A stretch of 64,000 nt of DNA, from contig JAZBRS010000049.1 in the NCBI GenBank assembly GCA_037176725.1, forward strand, positions 14,154,001-14,218,000, in the 5' to 3' direction. The DNA is from Posidonia oceanica. Its lineage: Eukaryota; Streptophyta; Magnoliopsida; Alismatales; Posidoniaceae. Under the pieces are notes generated by a model. That model had not been told where the DNA came from. It worked only from the letters and a program-made list of their open reading frames with translations, and did not search any database. Below, in pieces: positions 12,401 through 24,452 of the stretch (position 1 is the first letter of the stretch; every line of letters starts with the position of its first letter). Position numbers and translations under genes: made by a program.

Positions 12401-14713
12401 CCAGCATTAAATTAAAACTATACTAATCAACAGTGCTACAGTGTCGCCCAACACTGCAGCACTGCCGACGGAGAAGAAGGCGCGCGTGGCGGCGGTCCGG
12501 CGGCTGCGGCTGAGGGCCTAGGAGGCTAGACCGGGTCTGTGCGAGTGCGCCGGAGGCTTCGGCAGCGAGTTTGGTGGTCGGAGGTGGTCTGACGGCGTGG
12601 AGAAGTTCCTGCAGAGGAGGTCGAAGGTGGTCTGGCTTCTGGGAGCTGCTGCGGGGCTTGGAGGCTGCTTGGGAGGCATCCCGGAGGTCCAGTGAGTGCA
12701 GTGGAGCCGATGCAGAGGCACTGCGGTGGCAGAGGCGGTCGGTCGGCCTCAGCGGCTGTTGTAGAGAAGGAGGAGGACGGGAGGAGGTCTGGAGCGATCG
12801 GCGAGGTCCGGCGAGGCGTGGAGCAGGCTCCCGGAGTCTCAGCGGAGGTTTGGGCGAGATCTGGAGCTGTTTGGTGCAGTGGAGCGGCCGGAGGCAAGCA
12901 GCGAAGCTACGGAGGAGCAGAGCAGCACACGGGCGGAGGAAGGCCTAGAACGGCACGCAGAGAGGCGGAGGAGTCTTCTGACGTCTCAGTGGAGCTTAGG
13001 ACGAAGCTCGGAGCGACAGAGTTGCCTGGAACGCGCAGGCCACGCCGGCGGAGCCACGGAGGCTCGTCGGGGAAGACGACCCCACGGCGAAACCGAAAAC
13101 TTAAACTAAGCTTCTAACCTAAGAACTAACTACCTAGGAAGCATAAATAGCATGTACTGAGTAAGAAAATGAAGTCCTTTACCTTTGAAGCGTGCCGGAG
13201 CGGGCTGGCAACGTCAGGTTGCCTCTGGGAGGTTGCCGGCGGTTTGCTGGGGCGCTGCGGCGGTTAGGGAAGCGGCACGGCGATCGGAGCACGCTCCAGG
13301 TGCTGCGGCGGAGCTTCTGGAGTGCTTAGAGGTTGGTTGCACTGCACCAGGCTCGAGTTGCAGAATTGGGTGGTTTCTAGTTTTTTGGGTAGACTCCTGC
13401 AACTGTAGCTATCTTCGGTGCTCTCTCTCTCTCTCCGTGATCGTGGTGATCTGGGGAGTGGAATGGGAGTGTTCGTGTGGGCTATGGTTGCTGATGTTGG
13501 GCGTTGGGTGTTGAGGGATTGGAGTTACTATGCTGAGGAAGGGAAGAAGGCTGCTCTGGTTTTTTGCTGATGCGTGCCTCTCAGTCAATTGCCACCTTCT
13601 GCAGGGAGAAGGAGAAGATGGTTTTGTTCCATTGGTGGCACTCAATTGCCACTGCAGGAGGCATGGGTTTGGGCTGGCAAATGGTAGGAGTTCTGGGCAA
13701 TGCAGAGGGCTGGCAGGGGCTGGCAGTGAGAGGAGAGGGTTGGAGAGTGGGTGAGCTTGTGAGGCTAGGCTCCGTTGCACGGTGGCGTGAGGAGGAGGAA
13801 GAGTGTGCGGCAGTGAGGGCTGCTGTGAGGGTGTGTCTGTGCAGGGGAAGCGTGTTTGAAGAGGAGGAAGGAGGGAAAAGGGAAGGAGGAAGAAGAGAGG
13901 AAGGTGCGGGTTGGGGCTGAGAAGAAAGAAAAAGAAAAAGAGCAAGTGGGTTGGACCTGGGAAGAAAATAAAAAGAAAGGAAGAAAAAAAAAAGAGGAGA
14001 TGACTGGGCCAGGCCAGAAGCTAAGAAAAGAAAAAAAGAAATGAAGAAAGAGAGGAAGAAAGAAAGAGAGAAGGAGAGAAAGGAAGAAGGAATGAAAGAA
14101 AGAGGGAAAGAGAAAAAAGGGGGAAGGAGTTGGTGGGCTTGGGCTATGGAGAAAAGAGAAAGAAATAAAGAAAGGGAAAAAGAAAGAAAGAAGGAAAGAA
14201 GGAAAGGAGGATTGAAAGAAAGTAGGGAGGAAAGAAAGAGAGAAAGAAAGGGGGAAGAGTTGGAAAAGAAAATAAAATAAAATAAGATAAAATAAAATAA
14301 AGTAAAATAAAATAAAGAAAAGAGAAGAGGTGAGGAGGAAGAGTGTGCTGGGCCCACAGAGAGCAAGGAAAGAAGAAAGAAAGAGAGGAAGAGAAGGAGA
14401 AAGAGAAAGAGGATAATGAGGAGAGAGAAGAAGAGATAAAAGAACAATTAGAAAAGAAGGAAAAGGGCTTGGGCTTGTGCATGCATGAGAATGTCCTGTG
14501 CTAACCTAGGGTTTAAATGCTAATCTAGGGTTTAAGAGATGCTATCCTAAAGCTTTTCTAGGATTTTAGGAGTGATTTACCTAGAGTTTTTCTAAGGTTT
14601 TGGAGAGTGCAAACCTAAGGATTTATGATAGGGTTTTCTAATGTTTAAAAAAGGGTTTTGAAGCCACTAGAGAGAGAACCGCCAAATGAGCATGTCAAAA
14701 TGGAGTGTCTACA

Positions 14714-15166
14714 CAATCAGGCCCTTATGTTTATTTATTTTTGCATTTCAGTCCAGCATCAATTGAAAATCATTTAATCTGCATTTATAACTATATTGCA
14801 TTGCATTAAATATCTGCAAGTTTTAAGAATTGCATTTAGGTCCAGTCACATGTCATCTGTGATTTAAATGTAATTTTAAACCTTATTGCATTGTAATAAA
14901 GCCCTCTGGGTTTTAATTATTGCATTTATGTCCTGTTTACTTTAAACTGTGATTTAAATGTGAATTTAAAACTTTATTACATTGCAATAAAGTCCTGCAA
15001 GTTCCAATTATTGCATTTAGGTCCTGTTTACTTTAAACTGTGATTTAAATATGCAATTTCAAACCTTATTACATTGTAATAAAGTCTAGCAAGTTTCCAT
15101 TATTGCATTTAGGTCCAGTTTGCTTCCAACTGCCATTTAAATGCAATTTTAAACTTTATTACATTG
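14714..15166 (+). mobile_element. LTR B, second segment
   Basis: It starts with the second CAATC copy and continues LTR B with the TGCATTTAGGTCCTG-type repeats typical of the middle of these LTRs (period about 90 bases, copies near 14790, 14890, 14975 and 15070). It is cut at 15166 by LTR D, with CATTG at 15162-15166 as the expected left target duplication. The rest of LTR B and its element lie outside the window. Confidence 0.85.
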
Positions 15167-16832
15167 TGTAGTAATCCTGAATTTTAATCGTCCATGCACA
15201 TTACCAAAGCTTGTGTGCACCAATCAAAATAGGCTCACTATATGCAGCCGGATCCGAGGGAAGAACTCGACTCGAAAACGCTGGCAAAAGAAAAGAAAAG
15301 AAATGATAAGACAATTCGGAGTCGCCACCGAGTCTATTGAATTGGAAGACAAGGAAAACCAAGGGTTAAGCATGCAAAGACATGCGAAACCAGATGCAAG
15401 GAGGGGCAAAGGAATGCGAAGCGAAACTAAGCTATGCTATGCTATTATGCTATGCTATGACTCAGGCCTAGGATAAAGGGAAAGGTCGATGCGAGCCAAC
15501 AGAAAGGGCAAGGACTCCTGTTACGCACGGGGAAGGTGTTAGGCACCCCGATACGTCCGAGAGTCGGTCTTTCTTAGGCAATCTGGCGCTTATGCAGGGA
15601 ATCGCTAGCCTAATGCCTAATGCCTAATGCCTAATGCCTAATGCCTTAAATGCTTACCTATTATGCAAGGGAAATAAACGTGCTATCTAAGTGCTCAGCC
15701 ACACTGCTAGTGTTCCGAATTGGGCGGACTCTGGTTCGTGAGAACTCCTAAGTAATAAGCATCATGGCCCTATATGCAGATGCAAGCGATAAAACAAAAC
15801 GGCGGGAAAACCAAGCAATGCGAGCGACATGCAAGCAATAAAGTAAAACAGGTGCGGAAAACGATGCGAAAATACAGAAAAATAAAGCAAGGCACAGAAA
15901 ACGATGCCGAAAGCGGAAAATGATGCAAAGGGTGCAGGAAAACCATGCAGAAGAGCGGGAAAACAATGCAAAAATGCAGAAAACGGGGCAAAGTGTGGAA
16001 AAAGAGGCAAAGCGGGGTGCAAAATCAAAACAAAGGGGTGGGGAACATGCATTGGAGTTGCAGCAAGCCAAAGAAGCGATAAAACGCAAGAAACGGCGAG
16101 CGAAACAAAATCTGTGCTTTAAAACAGCTGTCAGCCATCTACAAGCATTGGACGCTGGCAACACCAGCATCCAACGTTGGACGCTGGGAGAGCCCGTGTC
16201 CAACACCCACTGTAGACAGACAGCATGCATGTTTTGAAAATCCATGCATTCTAACTATATGGATGCATAACAAATGCAAATATGCAACTAAATAGGTGCT
16301 AGACATACTAATCTAACCTAACAGAAGATTAGAAGAAGAATCAGAACAAGGAGCATGCCAAAATTAGAGATCCAAGCATGCAGATTGTTGGACGCCTGTA
16401 GGCTGGGCATCCAACGTTAGACGCCAGAGAAGCTAGCGTCCAACAAGAACAGAAGGCAGAGGGGAGAAAAGATGCATACAAGTGATAGAGGAGAGTTGGG
16501 ATCATGCATTTGGGTCTCTGGAGTTGAGCATGGAGCAAGCAAGCAAGCAGGGGAAGCAAAATAAAATCAAACAGGCCTTACCTGTGCTGAGTGCCATGCC
16601 AGAGGCACAACCAGGGCGTTGGACGCGAGCTAGGTCGGCATCCAATGTTGGACGCCAACACCAGCAGCGTACAACGCTCTGGGAGGCACAACTGGATGCC
16701 AACACCAGCAGCGTACAACGCTCTGGGAGGCACAACACACAAAAAGCATGCACAAACAAGCAAATAAATTAATGGAAGCTTAAGAACAGTTGCTACTGAA
16801 GCTAAACATGCATAAGAACACAGGAAGCAAGC
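15167..16832 (-). mobile_element. LTR D, 3'-terminal 1.67 kb (minus strand)
   Basis: It begins TGTAGTAATCC like LTRs C and E. It carries the GGAGTCGCCA box (15318-15327) and the conserved block (15480-15575). A short run of the heptamer CTAATGC lies near 15600-15645. It is interrupted at 16832 by element E (flank CAAGC, 16828-16832). A GTTGGACGC-type repeat at 16145-16690 is particular to this copy. No gene seen. Confidence 0.85.
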
Positions 16833-19800
16833 TGTAGTAATCCCGGTGTTCAGATCGTCCATGCACATTGCCAAAGCTCGTGTGCACCGACCAGAATCAG
16901 GTTCACTATTAGCGGCTATGCCCGAGAAGGAAGACTTAACTCGAAAACATTTAAAAAGGGAAAAAGAGGAAGAAAAGAAGAAGATAAGACAAAATCGGAG
17001 TCGCCACCAAGTCTATTAGATCGAGAGACAAGGAAAACCGGGGAAATGCGTGAATAACCACGCAAAACCAAGCAAAAGATGCAATGCAAGGCAATGCAGA
17101 AGAAATGAGATGCAAATGAATGCAAATGATGTGACTCGTGCCTAGGATAAGGGCAGTATGGTCATTACGGGCCAAGAGAGGGTAAGGACTCCTGTTACGT
17201 GCAGGGAAGGTGTTAGGCACCCCCGACACGCCCGAGAATCGGTCTTTCTAGGCTTACGCTCGCATACGCGGGGAAATGCAGATTTTGAATGCCTAAGTGC
17301 CAATGAATGCCTATCTAAATGCTCAAAGGTGTGCTCTAAGTAAGGGAATGCAATGCAGGAAAGTAAACGTGCAATCTAAGCACTCAGCAACGCTGTCTGT
17401 GTTCCGAACCGAGCAGAGCTTGGCTCGTGAGAACTCCAGGCAGTAAGCATCATTGCCCTATATGCAAGTGCAGGCAATAAAACAAAACAGCGGTGAAAAC
17501 AGGTGATGCAGGCGACATGCGAGGGAAACAACGTAAAACACGCAAAACGGGGCGAGAAACGAAGCAAGAACGTAAAACGATGCAAGAAACGAGGTCGACA
17601 CGCAAAACGGTGCGAGAAAACGAAGCAAGAGCGTAAAACAGTGCGAGAAACAAGGCAAGGACATAAAACAGTGCGAAAAACAAAGTCGGCATGCAGAATG
17701 GTGCAAGAAACAAGCGAGACATGCGAAACGGTGCGAGAAACGGGCGAGGCACGCAAAACGATGTGAGAAAACAAGGTGGCACGCAAAACGGTGCGAGAGA
17801 ACAAGGCGGCACGCAAAACAGTGCGAGAAAACAGAGCGGCACGCGAAACGGTGCAAGAAAAGAGGACAGCACGCAAAACGGTGCAAGAGAACAAAACGGC
17901 ACGCAAAACGATGCGAGAAAACAAAGCGGTACGCAAAACGGTGCAAGAAAACAAAGCAGCATGCAAAACGATGAGAGAAAACAGAGCGGGACTCAAAACG
18001 GTGCGAGAAAACAAAGCGGCACGCAAAACGGTGTAAGAGAACAGAGCGGCACGCAAAACGGTGCAAGAAAACAAGGCCGCACGCGAAACGGTGCAAGAAA
18101 ACAAGGAGGCATGCAAAACGGTGTGATAAAACAAGACGACACGCAAAACGGTGCGAGAAAATAGAGCGGTAGGCAAAACGGTGCGAGAAAATAAGGGGCA
18201 CGCAAAACGGTGCAAGAAAACAAAGCGAAAGGAAGCGCGCGAAAGCCATGCAATGCGAGTGGTATGCAAACAATGCTACTGAAGTTCAGGAGGGCTTACC
18301 TGGGAAATCTGGGGCCTGATCTGGAATCCGATTGGTCCATGCTGAAGAGCGCTCCGCCGGGGTCGTCCTGGCAGCTTACTTGAGGAGATCCAACGGCCGG
18401 ATCGGAAGATATTCCAGCTTCAAGACAGAGGGACCAGAACAGGAGAGAAGAATGGATCTAAGTGTACAAGGGGTCCTAGGGGTGTGCGAAACAGGTCCTC
18501 CCTTGTGAATGGGAGCTAATGACGCTTAAGTGTGTGCAAAGGATGCAAAAATACTAGAATGCATGAGTGCAATGCATGCAGAATGCAAGAAAAGACTTAG
18601 GGGTGATTTTTCAGAAAATTGGGGATTTAAATGCAATTTTTGAAAGGATGGGGGTCAAAATGCAAAGGTCTTGAAAAGTTTGGGGCTTTTATGCAAGGGT
18701 TTTGGAAAAAGGAGGGTCTGCATGCAATTTTACAAAAGACGGGGCTTAAAATGCAATTTTCCAAGATGAGCATGCATCAGGACAAACTTTGAAACCAGTG
18801 GCAGTTTAGAATGCAATTTTGAAATCATTAGGGTCCAAAATGCAATTTTTCCAGCAAAACAGGGGTCTAGTGGGTCTGGGAATGCAGATGGGGGACCTAT
18901 ATGCAATTTTCCAATCATACGGGGGCTAAAATGCAATTTTATAGGCAAAGTACGCATTTAAATGACTACTGTGCGTTGAGGAAGGACTTATATGCAAAAA
19001 TCAAAAAACAGAGGGGAAACAATGCAATGCAGTAAGCAAAAATTGAAAAATAGAAGCTAAGTTAACTGAACAGAGGACCAAATTGCACTTGTGGAAAATA
19101 GTAAGGACCTAAAATGCAATTTTACATGGCAAACTTAGTACATTAAATTAAATTAATCAACTGCAGGACTAACATGCAATAATCAAAAGCTGGAGGGCCA
19201 GAATCAAATTTATTACTGAAGGAAAGCACAGTAAAAGGGACTGATATGCAAATAAATAGAAGTACATATTTTTCATGCAATTTTATATGGTTTTAGTTCA
19301 GAAATAAACAGATTTAATCAAATAAAGGACCTGAACGCAAATAAGCAAGAACTGAGACCAAAAATGCAATATGTGGTAAAATAACATAGTTAACAAAAAA
19401 TAACAGCACAGTAAAATGCAGCAGAAGCTGCCACTGTAGCAGATTGCTTACAGTGGCCGGAGAGGAGGAACTGGGGCTGCTGGTGAGGCGTAGTCCGGCG
19501 GGCGACGTGCTCCGGAGGCAAACGGAGCTCTAGGTGGCATCGGCGGCTCGCGGCGTGGCCTGAAGCAGGCCGGAGGCGGCGCCGGAGGTCCGCATACCTG
19601 CTCGGAGGCAGTCCGGACGAAAACGGCGACGAGGGACCGAACTGAAAGCGTGGCTGAGCTCCTAGAGGCCGTGCGGAGCTGGGACGACTGTCGGGGCGAT
19701 GTTCTGCAAACCGGAGCGGCGGGACGACGTCGGGGCTCGCCGGAGAAGAAGAAGTTGACCGCGAAGCTGACTTAGGGGCCGAGGCGAGGAAAACCTAATC

Positions 19801-22590
19801 TAGAGGGCTCGGGAGCACGCAGACGAGAAATCCAAACAGAGGGGGGGGAGCGGTACCTGTTCCGGCGTTTGGATCGGTCCCCCGACGTAGTTCGGTCCTG
19901 TAGGAGCCGGCGGGGCTGGTCTGAGCTCTGGAAGCGCCGTCGGTGGCAGGCGGACGTCGGGATCGGTTCCTGGGATCGATCCGGTGCTCGCTGGGCGCTC
20001 GGACAGGAGTTCTACAGCCGATGGGAGGAAGTGGGTGTTTGGGTTCAGTGAGAACCGCCGGAGGTGGGGGGAGGTCTGTGCTGCTCCTCGGGCCGAACAG
20101 GAGGCTCCGGTGGGCATCTGGAGGTTTGGCGAAGGCGTATGAACGCTTGAATTGGGCAGTGGAGTGCTGCGGAGAAAGATTGGAGTTGGTGGATTTTTCG
20201 GCAGAGAGGTGTTGCAGGTGTTTGCTGTGGAGGGTTTGCTGTGTGGTGAGGGTGAAGGCCGAAGCTTGGGTGGTCTGGGAAGGTGGAGTTCTGGTGGTTC
20301 TCTGGGCGAGGTTTGGGATGAAATGGCGGTCAGAGGTGCCAGGAATTCTGGAGGGTATGGAGTTGAGTTCTGAGGAGGATTTCCGGTGGTATCGGGCGTG
20401 TTTCTGGGTGGAATTGGGTGAGGAATGGAGGGCTGAAGTCGTGGAGTTCTGGGTGAGATTGGGGGGTGAATGCTGGGTCGTTCGGGTGGAGATGGAGCTT
20501 CTGGTTTTTCTCGAACGGAAGGGAAGGAAGTCCTGAATTTTTCGACCGAACTGGGGGAATTTTTCCTCTCCTCTCTCAGGCTAGGGGTGTCAAGAAGATC
20601 TCTGTCTCTCCGTCTACAAGGGAGGTGAAAATCCTGGTCTTTTTCTCGCTCCCGCGCCATTACACCTGCAAGTCTTCTGGCAGCCAGTAGAGGCTCGGAG
20701 CAGGCGTGGCAGGCACACGGGCAGAGTTCGGCGCACGCCGGTCTGGCTTGCACAGGAGGCGTGCGAGGCGTGCCAGGAGGCCAGGCACGAGGACGACGCT
20801 GTCGACCGCAGGAGCTGACCGATGGCAGAAGATGCAGAGAAATCAGAGAGGCGGGAGAGGAAGAAGAAGGGAGGAGGAAGAGGGCTGCTGTGGGCCGGGT
20901 CTGCGCGCGCGAAGAAGAAAAAAAGAAAAAGGAAAGGAAAAGAAAGGAAGGAGGAGAGACGGGCCGAACCGGGCCCAAGAAAGAAGAAAGAAAAGAAAGA
21001 AAGAAAGATAGAAAGGAAGAAAGAAAGAAAAAAAGGAGGAAGAGGAGGGAGAGAAATAAAATTAAAATGAAAGAAAAATAGGAAAGATTTGAAAATGTTT
21101 TAAAGGAGTTGTTTTCAAGTTAGGATCCTTTTTTAATTAAGTTTTTTAAAGATTATTGTTTTTCTTTTCTTTTTAATTAATTGGGATTAGAAAGGGTTTT
21201 AGTCTTGATTTAAGTTTTTAAGAATTATGTTTTCTTTAAATTATTTTTGATTTGGTTTTAATACTTGTTAACATTTTTAAGTTGTTTGTTTTTTTAGTTA
21301 AGTTTTCCTTGTCGAGTTTTTCAATTGAGCATTGGCATTTCTAATTAGGCTTCTTAGTGGATTGTTTCTTAATTAACTAGGAGGAGTTTTGGTCTTTTGG
21401 CTTTTCAGGATTTTTCTTAAGTTTTCTTTTTAAATTATTTTCTGATATTGTTTGTTAAAATCTTCTAAGGTCTTTTAGTTAAATTTCTCTTTTTGAGTCT
21501 TTTTAGTTGAATGTTTTTAAATTGTTCCAAGTTTCTGATTGTTCCTTTTAGATTTGTTAAGTGTTTTTTAATTAATTACTTGTCTTAATGTTTTTAATTG
21601 TTTTCTTCTCTTTTAGGGTTCATTTTTTATTATTTTTAATGAGGTTTTTACTTTTGTTTTGTGTTGATTATATTTTGGTTTTTTTTTTTTACTTGATTTT
21701 ATAGCATTTTTTTTTGTTTATTTTGTATTTTTTGATTGCATTCTTAACTTCCTTTTTAGTTGGACTCAATTAGGTTTTTTTGTTTTTAACTGTTTGTTTA
21801 AGTTTTTTTTTAATTGCTTCTTTTTGGGATTTTGATTTGTTTTTTCTTTTGTTTCAGAGTTTTACAGGTTTTTCAAAGTTTTTACAGGTTTTTTGAGGAT
21901 TTAGTGGAAGAAAGGAAGAGAAAGGGGAAAGGAAAAAGAAAAGGAGGAAATGGAGGAGGAGAGGAGAAAGATAGGAGTGAAAGGATAATAAATATTAGAA
22001 AATCAGGAAAAATGGTAAAAATAAGATAAAAATAGGAATAAGATGGAGAACAGATGGAAGCACAAGGGGGCCCACAGCCAGGCAAAAAAGTGGGAGAAAA
22101 TGGGATGAAAAGAGGGAGGATAATCAGGAGAGAGAGAGGAGAGAGAAAAGGATAAGCCAAGAGAGAGAAAACGATAATTTGGCCAAAAGGAGGTCTTAGA
22201 AGTTCCGAAAAGGGGTGAAATTTGGCGGGTGTGTAGTCTATGGTCTCTAGTCTTGCTCCCAGGGTTTTGGCTTGGTTTCGAGAAAGTTTTGGAGGGATTT
22301 TGAGGTGTAGAAAAAGGGTAGTTTTACCTAAGTTTCCTAGGATTTTTTGGAGTGGTTTTGGTCTGAGATTTTAAGAGCTTTTTGGTGGGTTTGTTAAGCC
22401 AAGAGGGGTGAGTTTTTCTATGGATTTTGGTTAGTTTTCAGGTTCGGAAAAGGGGGGTAATCTTAGGTTGAGTCTGGACTTGTTTTGAGGGGAAAGAGGG
22501 AGAGAGTGGTGTGAGTTTGGACCTAGGTTTGGGTTCAGAAGCCACCAGAAGATTCCAATCGATCCGGTCTGTCAAAATGGGGTGTCAACA
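16833..22590 (-). mobile_element. Element E 3' LTR (5758 bp)
   Basis: The plus strand starts TGTAGTAATCCC and ends ...GGTGTCAACA, next to the polypurine tract at 22591. It holds, left to right, the GGAGTCGCCA box (16997-17006), the conserved block (17152-17250), a large minisatellite (17500-18235), the degenerate GGACCTAAATGCAA repeats, a GC-rich leader (19440-20900), a purine-rich tract and AT-rich DNA. The length matches the element F LTRs, though the sequence is well diverged from them. Its 392-codon sense frame in the GC-rich part is not shared by F and is not called as a gene. Confidence 0.93.
17500..18235 (-). repeat. 30-bp minisatellite in the element E LTR
   Basis: More than twenty tandem units of about 30 bases built on GGCACGCAAAACGGTGCGAG and AAAACAAAGC. 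The corresponding site in the element F LTRs (about 33950-34130) has about six. Copy number therefore changes between family members. The long overlapping frames in this block, rich in HRFAC and TQNGAR repeats, are artefacts of the repeat having a length divisible by three. Confidence 0.9.
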
Positions 22591-22656
22591 GATGCCCCTC
22601 CCTGAGCGAGGTCAAGCGAAGCGAGGCCGCTGCTCAGGGTTGACGAGACACCCCAT
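22577..22656. other. Composite palindrome at the element E PPT/LTR junction
   Basis: Outer arms ATGGGGT (22577-22583) with GTCAAC (22584-22589) face GTTGAC (22639-22644) and ACCCCAT (22650-22656), with a 5-base bulge GAGAC. Inner arms CCTGAGC (22601-22607) face GCTCAGG (22632-22638). The polypurine tract sits between the two stems. Element F has the same architecture at 51464-51545. Confidence 0.85.
22591..22606 (-). other. Polypurine tract of element E
   Basis: The minus strand reads CTCAGGGAGGGGCATC directly before the LTR start TGTTGAC, identical to the element F tract. It would prime plus-strand DNA synthesis. Confidence 0.9.
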
Positions 22657-23114
22657 CTGACCGGCGGGAGCAGAGGATTGCTATCGGCGTAAGCCACCTA
22701 TTCGGCGGATGCGCCGAACGTCGTAGATCGTTGCCGCAATGCAAAGTGCTAGTGCAGATGGATGGAATGCAATGTATGCGATGCATGCTAATGCGGATGC
22801 AATGCAAAAGTTAGTGCCGGAGTTAGTACCGATGGGGAGGCCGAAACGACGCGGACGATGCCGGTGATGCCGATGATGCTAGAGGGGGCGTTGCAGCGTG
22901 CTGCAGAACTTGGTGGGAAGTTCAAACCTACGCAGTAAGAAGGAAAAAAAAGGCAGTTTGTTCTCGCCCGAGGGAGCAAGCAGGCAAGGCAGCTGGAGCC
23001 ACGCAGAAAAAGGGATAGCCAATGCTACAAAGGTGCGACGGGAGAGGTGGACCCTTTCCTGACACGGAGGAATGCGGGGCTCCGTCTTTTGGGACGAAGC
23101 TGCGCGAAGGAGGT
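22607..23114 (-). other. Spacer between hairpin array and PPT, element E
   Basis: About 500 bases aligning in reverse complement with 50990-51514 of element F (shared landmarks: the GTCACGCAC / AGGAGAGTTGGCC region, GCTTGCTCCC, CATCCGCCGAAT). No open frame is conserved between the two copies. Confidence 0.65.
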
Positions 23115-24190
23115 GATAAGTCATCGGACTTATCGGCTGGGGGGATGAGTTTCGGATCATCAGCCGAGAGCGATAGTTTACGGTCCTATCAACCGGAGGC
23201 GATAGTTTACGGTCCTATCAACCAGAAGCGATAGTTTACGGTCCTATCAACCGGAACCGATAATTTACGATCCTATCAACCGGAAGCGATAGTTTACGGT
23301 CCTATCAACCAGAAGGTGCAATTGTGAGTGATAGTTACTGGATATCAGCCGCATAACATGGTTGCAGGTGATAGTTTAGGTTATCAGCCTAGGATGAGTT
23401 TTGAATCATCAGCCAGAGAATGATAGTTTACGGTCCTATCAATCGGAAAGGGCAAACCATGAGCGATAGTTACTGGATATCAGCCGTATAACATAATTGC
23501 GAGTGATAGTTTAGGTTATCAGCCTAGGATGAGTTTTGGATCATCAGCCAAAGAATGATAGTTTACGGTCCTATCAACCGGAAAGGTGCAATTATGAGGG
23601 ATAGTTACTGAATATCAGCCGTATAACGCAAACCCGTGATAGTTTTGGATATCAGCCCATGATGAGTTTTGGATCATCAGCCAAGAATGACAGTTTACGG
23701 TCCTATCAACCGGAAGCGATAGTTTACGGTCCTATCAACCGGAAAGGAGGTTTGCGAGTGATAGTTACTGGATATCAGCCGTATAATGCAATTGCGAGTG
23801 ATAGTTTAGGTTATCAGCCTAGGATGAGTTTTGGGTCATCAGCCAAAGAATGATAGTTTACGGTCCTATCAACCGGAAAGAGCAATTGCAAGGGATAGTT
23901 ACTGGATATCAGCCGTATAACGTAATTGCCAGTGATAGTTTTGGTTATCAGCCTAGGATGAGTTTTGGATCATCAGCCAAGAGTGATAGTTTACGGTCCT
24001 ATCAACCGGAAGCGATAGTTTACGGTCCTATCAACCGGAAGGGGCAATTACGAGTGACAGTTACTGGATGTCAGCCGTATAACACAACTGCGGGATAGTT
24101 TAGGTTATCAGCCCAGGATGAGTTTTGGATCATCAGCCAAGAGAATGATAGTTTATGGTCCTATCAACCGGAGAGAGCAGTGATTGTTTG
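23115..24190. repeat. Array of short inverted repeats (hairpins), element E
   Basis: About 40 units of 18-26 bases, each an inverted repeat. Examples: GATAAGTC/GACTTATC with an ATCG loop (23115-23134), GATGA/TCATC (23144-23161), GATAG/CTATC (23172-23190 and many more), GATA/TATC around GTTACTGGA, and GACA/TGTC around the same loop (24056-24072). Loops are mostly 8-9 bases. Units are separated by AACCGGA, AGCCG and AGCC. It lies between the PMD-like gene and the 3' LTR. The open frames here are repeat artefacts. Confidence 0.9.
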
Positions 24191-24205
24191 ATTGATTGAT
24201 TGATT

Positions 24206-24452
24206 GATAAGATATCGGACTTATCGGCCGGCAAAAGGGAAGAATTGATAAGATATCGGACTTATCGGCCGGCAAAAGGGAAGAAATGATAAGATGTCGG
24301 ACTTATCGGCCGGTAAAAGGAAAGAAATGATAAGATATCGAACTTATCGGCCGGCAAAAGGGGAGAAATGAAAAGATATCGGACTTATCGGCCGGCAAAG
24401 AGGAAATAAAGGAATGATAAGATATCGAACTTATCGGCCGGCAAAGAGGAAA
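24206..24452. repeat. Tandem GATAAG/CTTATC hairpin units, element E
   Basis: Six tandem units of about 41 bases, each with GATAAG ... CTTATC followed by GGCCGGC. The fifth has GAAAAG in the left arm. Element F keeps two single copies of this unit (49274-49300 and 49872-49900) flanking a different array, so the two elements expanded different units. A short ATTG run (24188-24207) precedes it. Confidence 0.88.

Larger units (their letters stand above)
9508..14713 (-). mobile_element. Solo LTR C (5206 bp, minus strand)
   Basis: It begins TGTAGTAATCC and ends ...GTGTCTACA on the plus strand, the reverse complement of an LTR with TG...CA ends. CAATC duplications on both sides and no internal region show a solo LTR left by recombination between two LTRs. 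Inside, in plus-strand order: the GAGTCGCCA box (9659-9669), the conserved block (9810-9910), a minisatellite (10160-10680), a long 90-base degenerate repeat (11150-12400), a GC-rich leader (12450-13520), an A/G-rich tract (13850-14470) and AT-rich DNA with AGGGTTT motifs. No gene is supported. Confidence 0.92.

Noticed and set aside
13581..14447. 288-codon frame with many Phe and Leu that looks membrane-like
   Set aside because: Purine/pyrimidine tract in LTR C, low complexity, no homologue in other LTRs.
15600..15645. CTAATGC heptamer run considered as telomere repeat
   Set aside because: The plant telomere unit is CCCTAAA; this is a short unrelated microsatellite.
17376..18269. Overlapping frames of up to 297 codons rich in HRFAC/APFCVPL
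   Set aside because: They follow the 30-bp LTR minisatellite, occur in three frames at once and lie across the strand of the element. Repeat artefact.
19800..20978. 392-codon Pro-rich sense frame in the element E LTR
   Set aside because: It lies in the GC-rich LTR leader; the matching part of F has no such frame. Possible leader peptide but unsupported.
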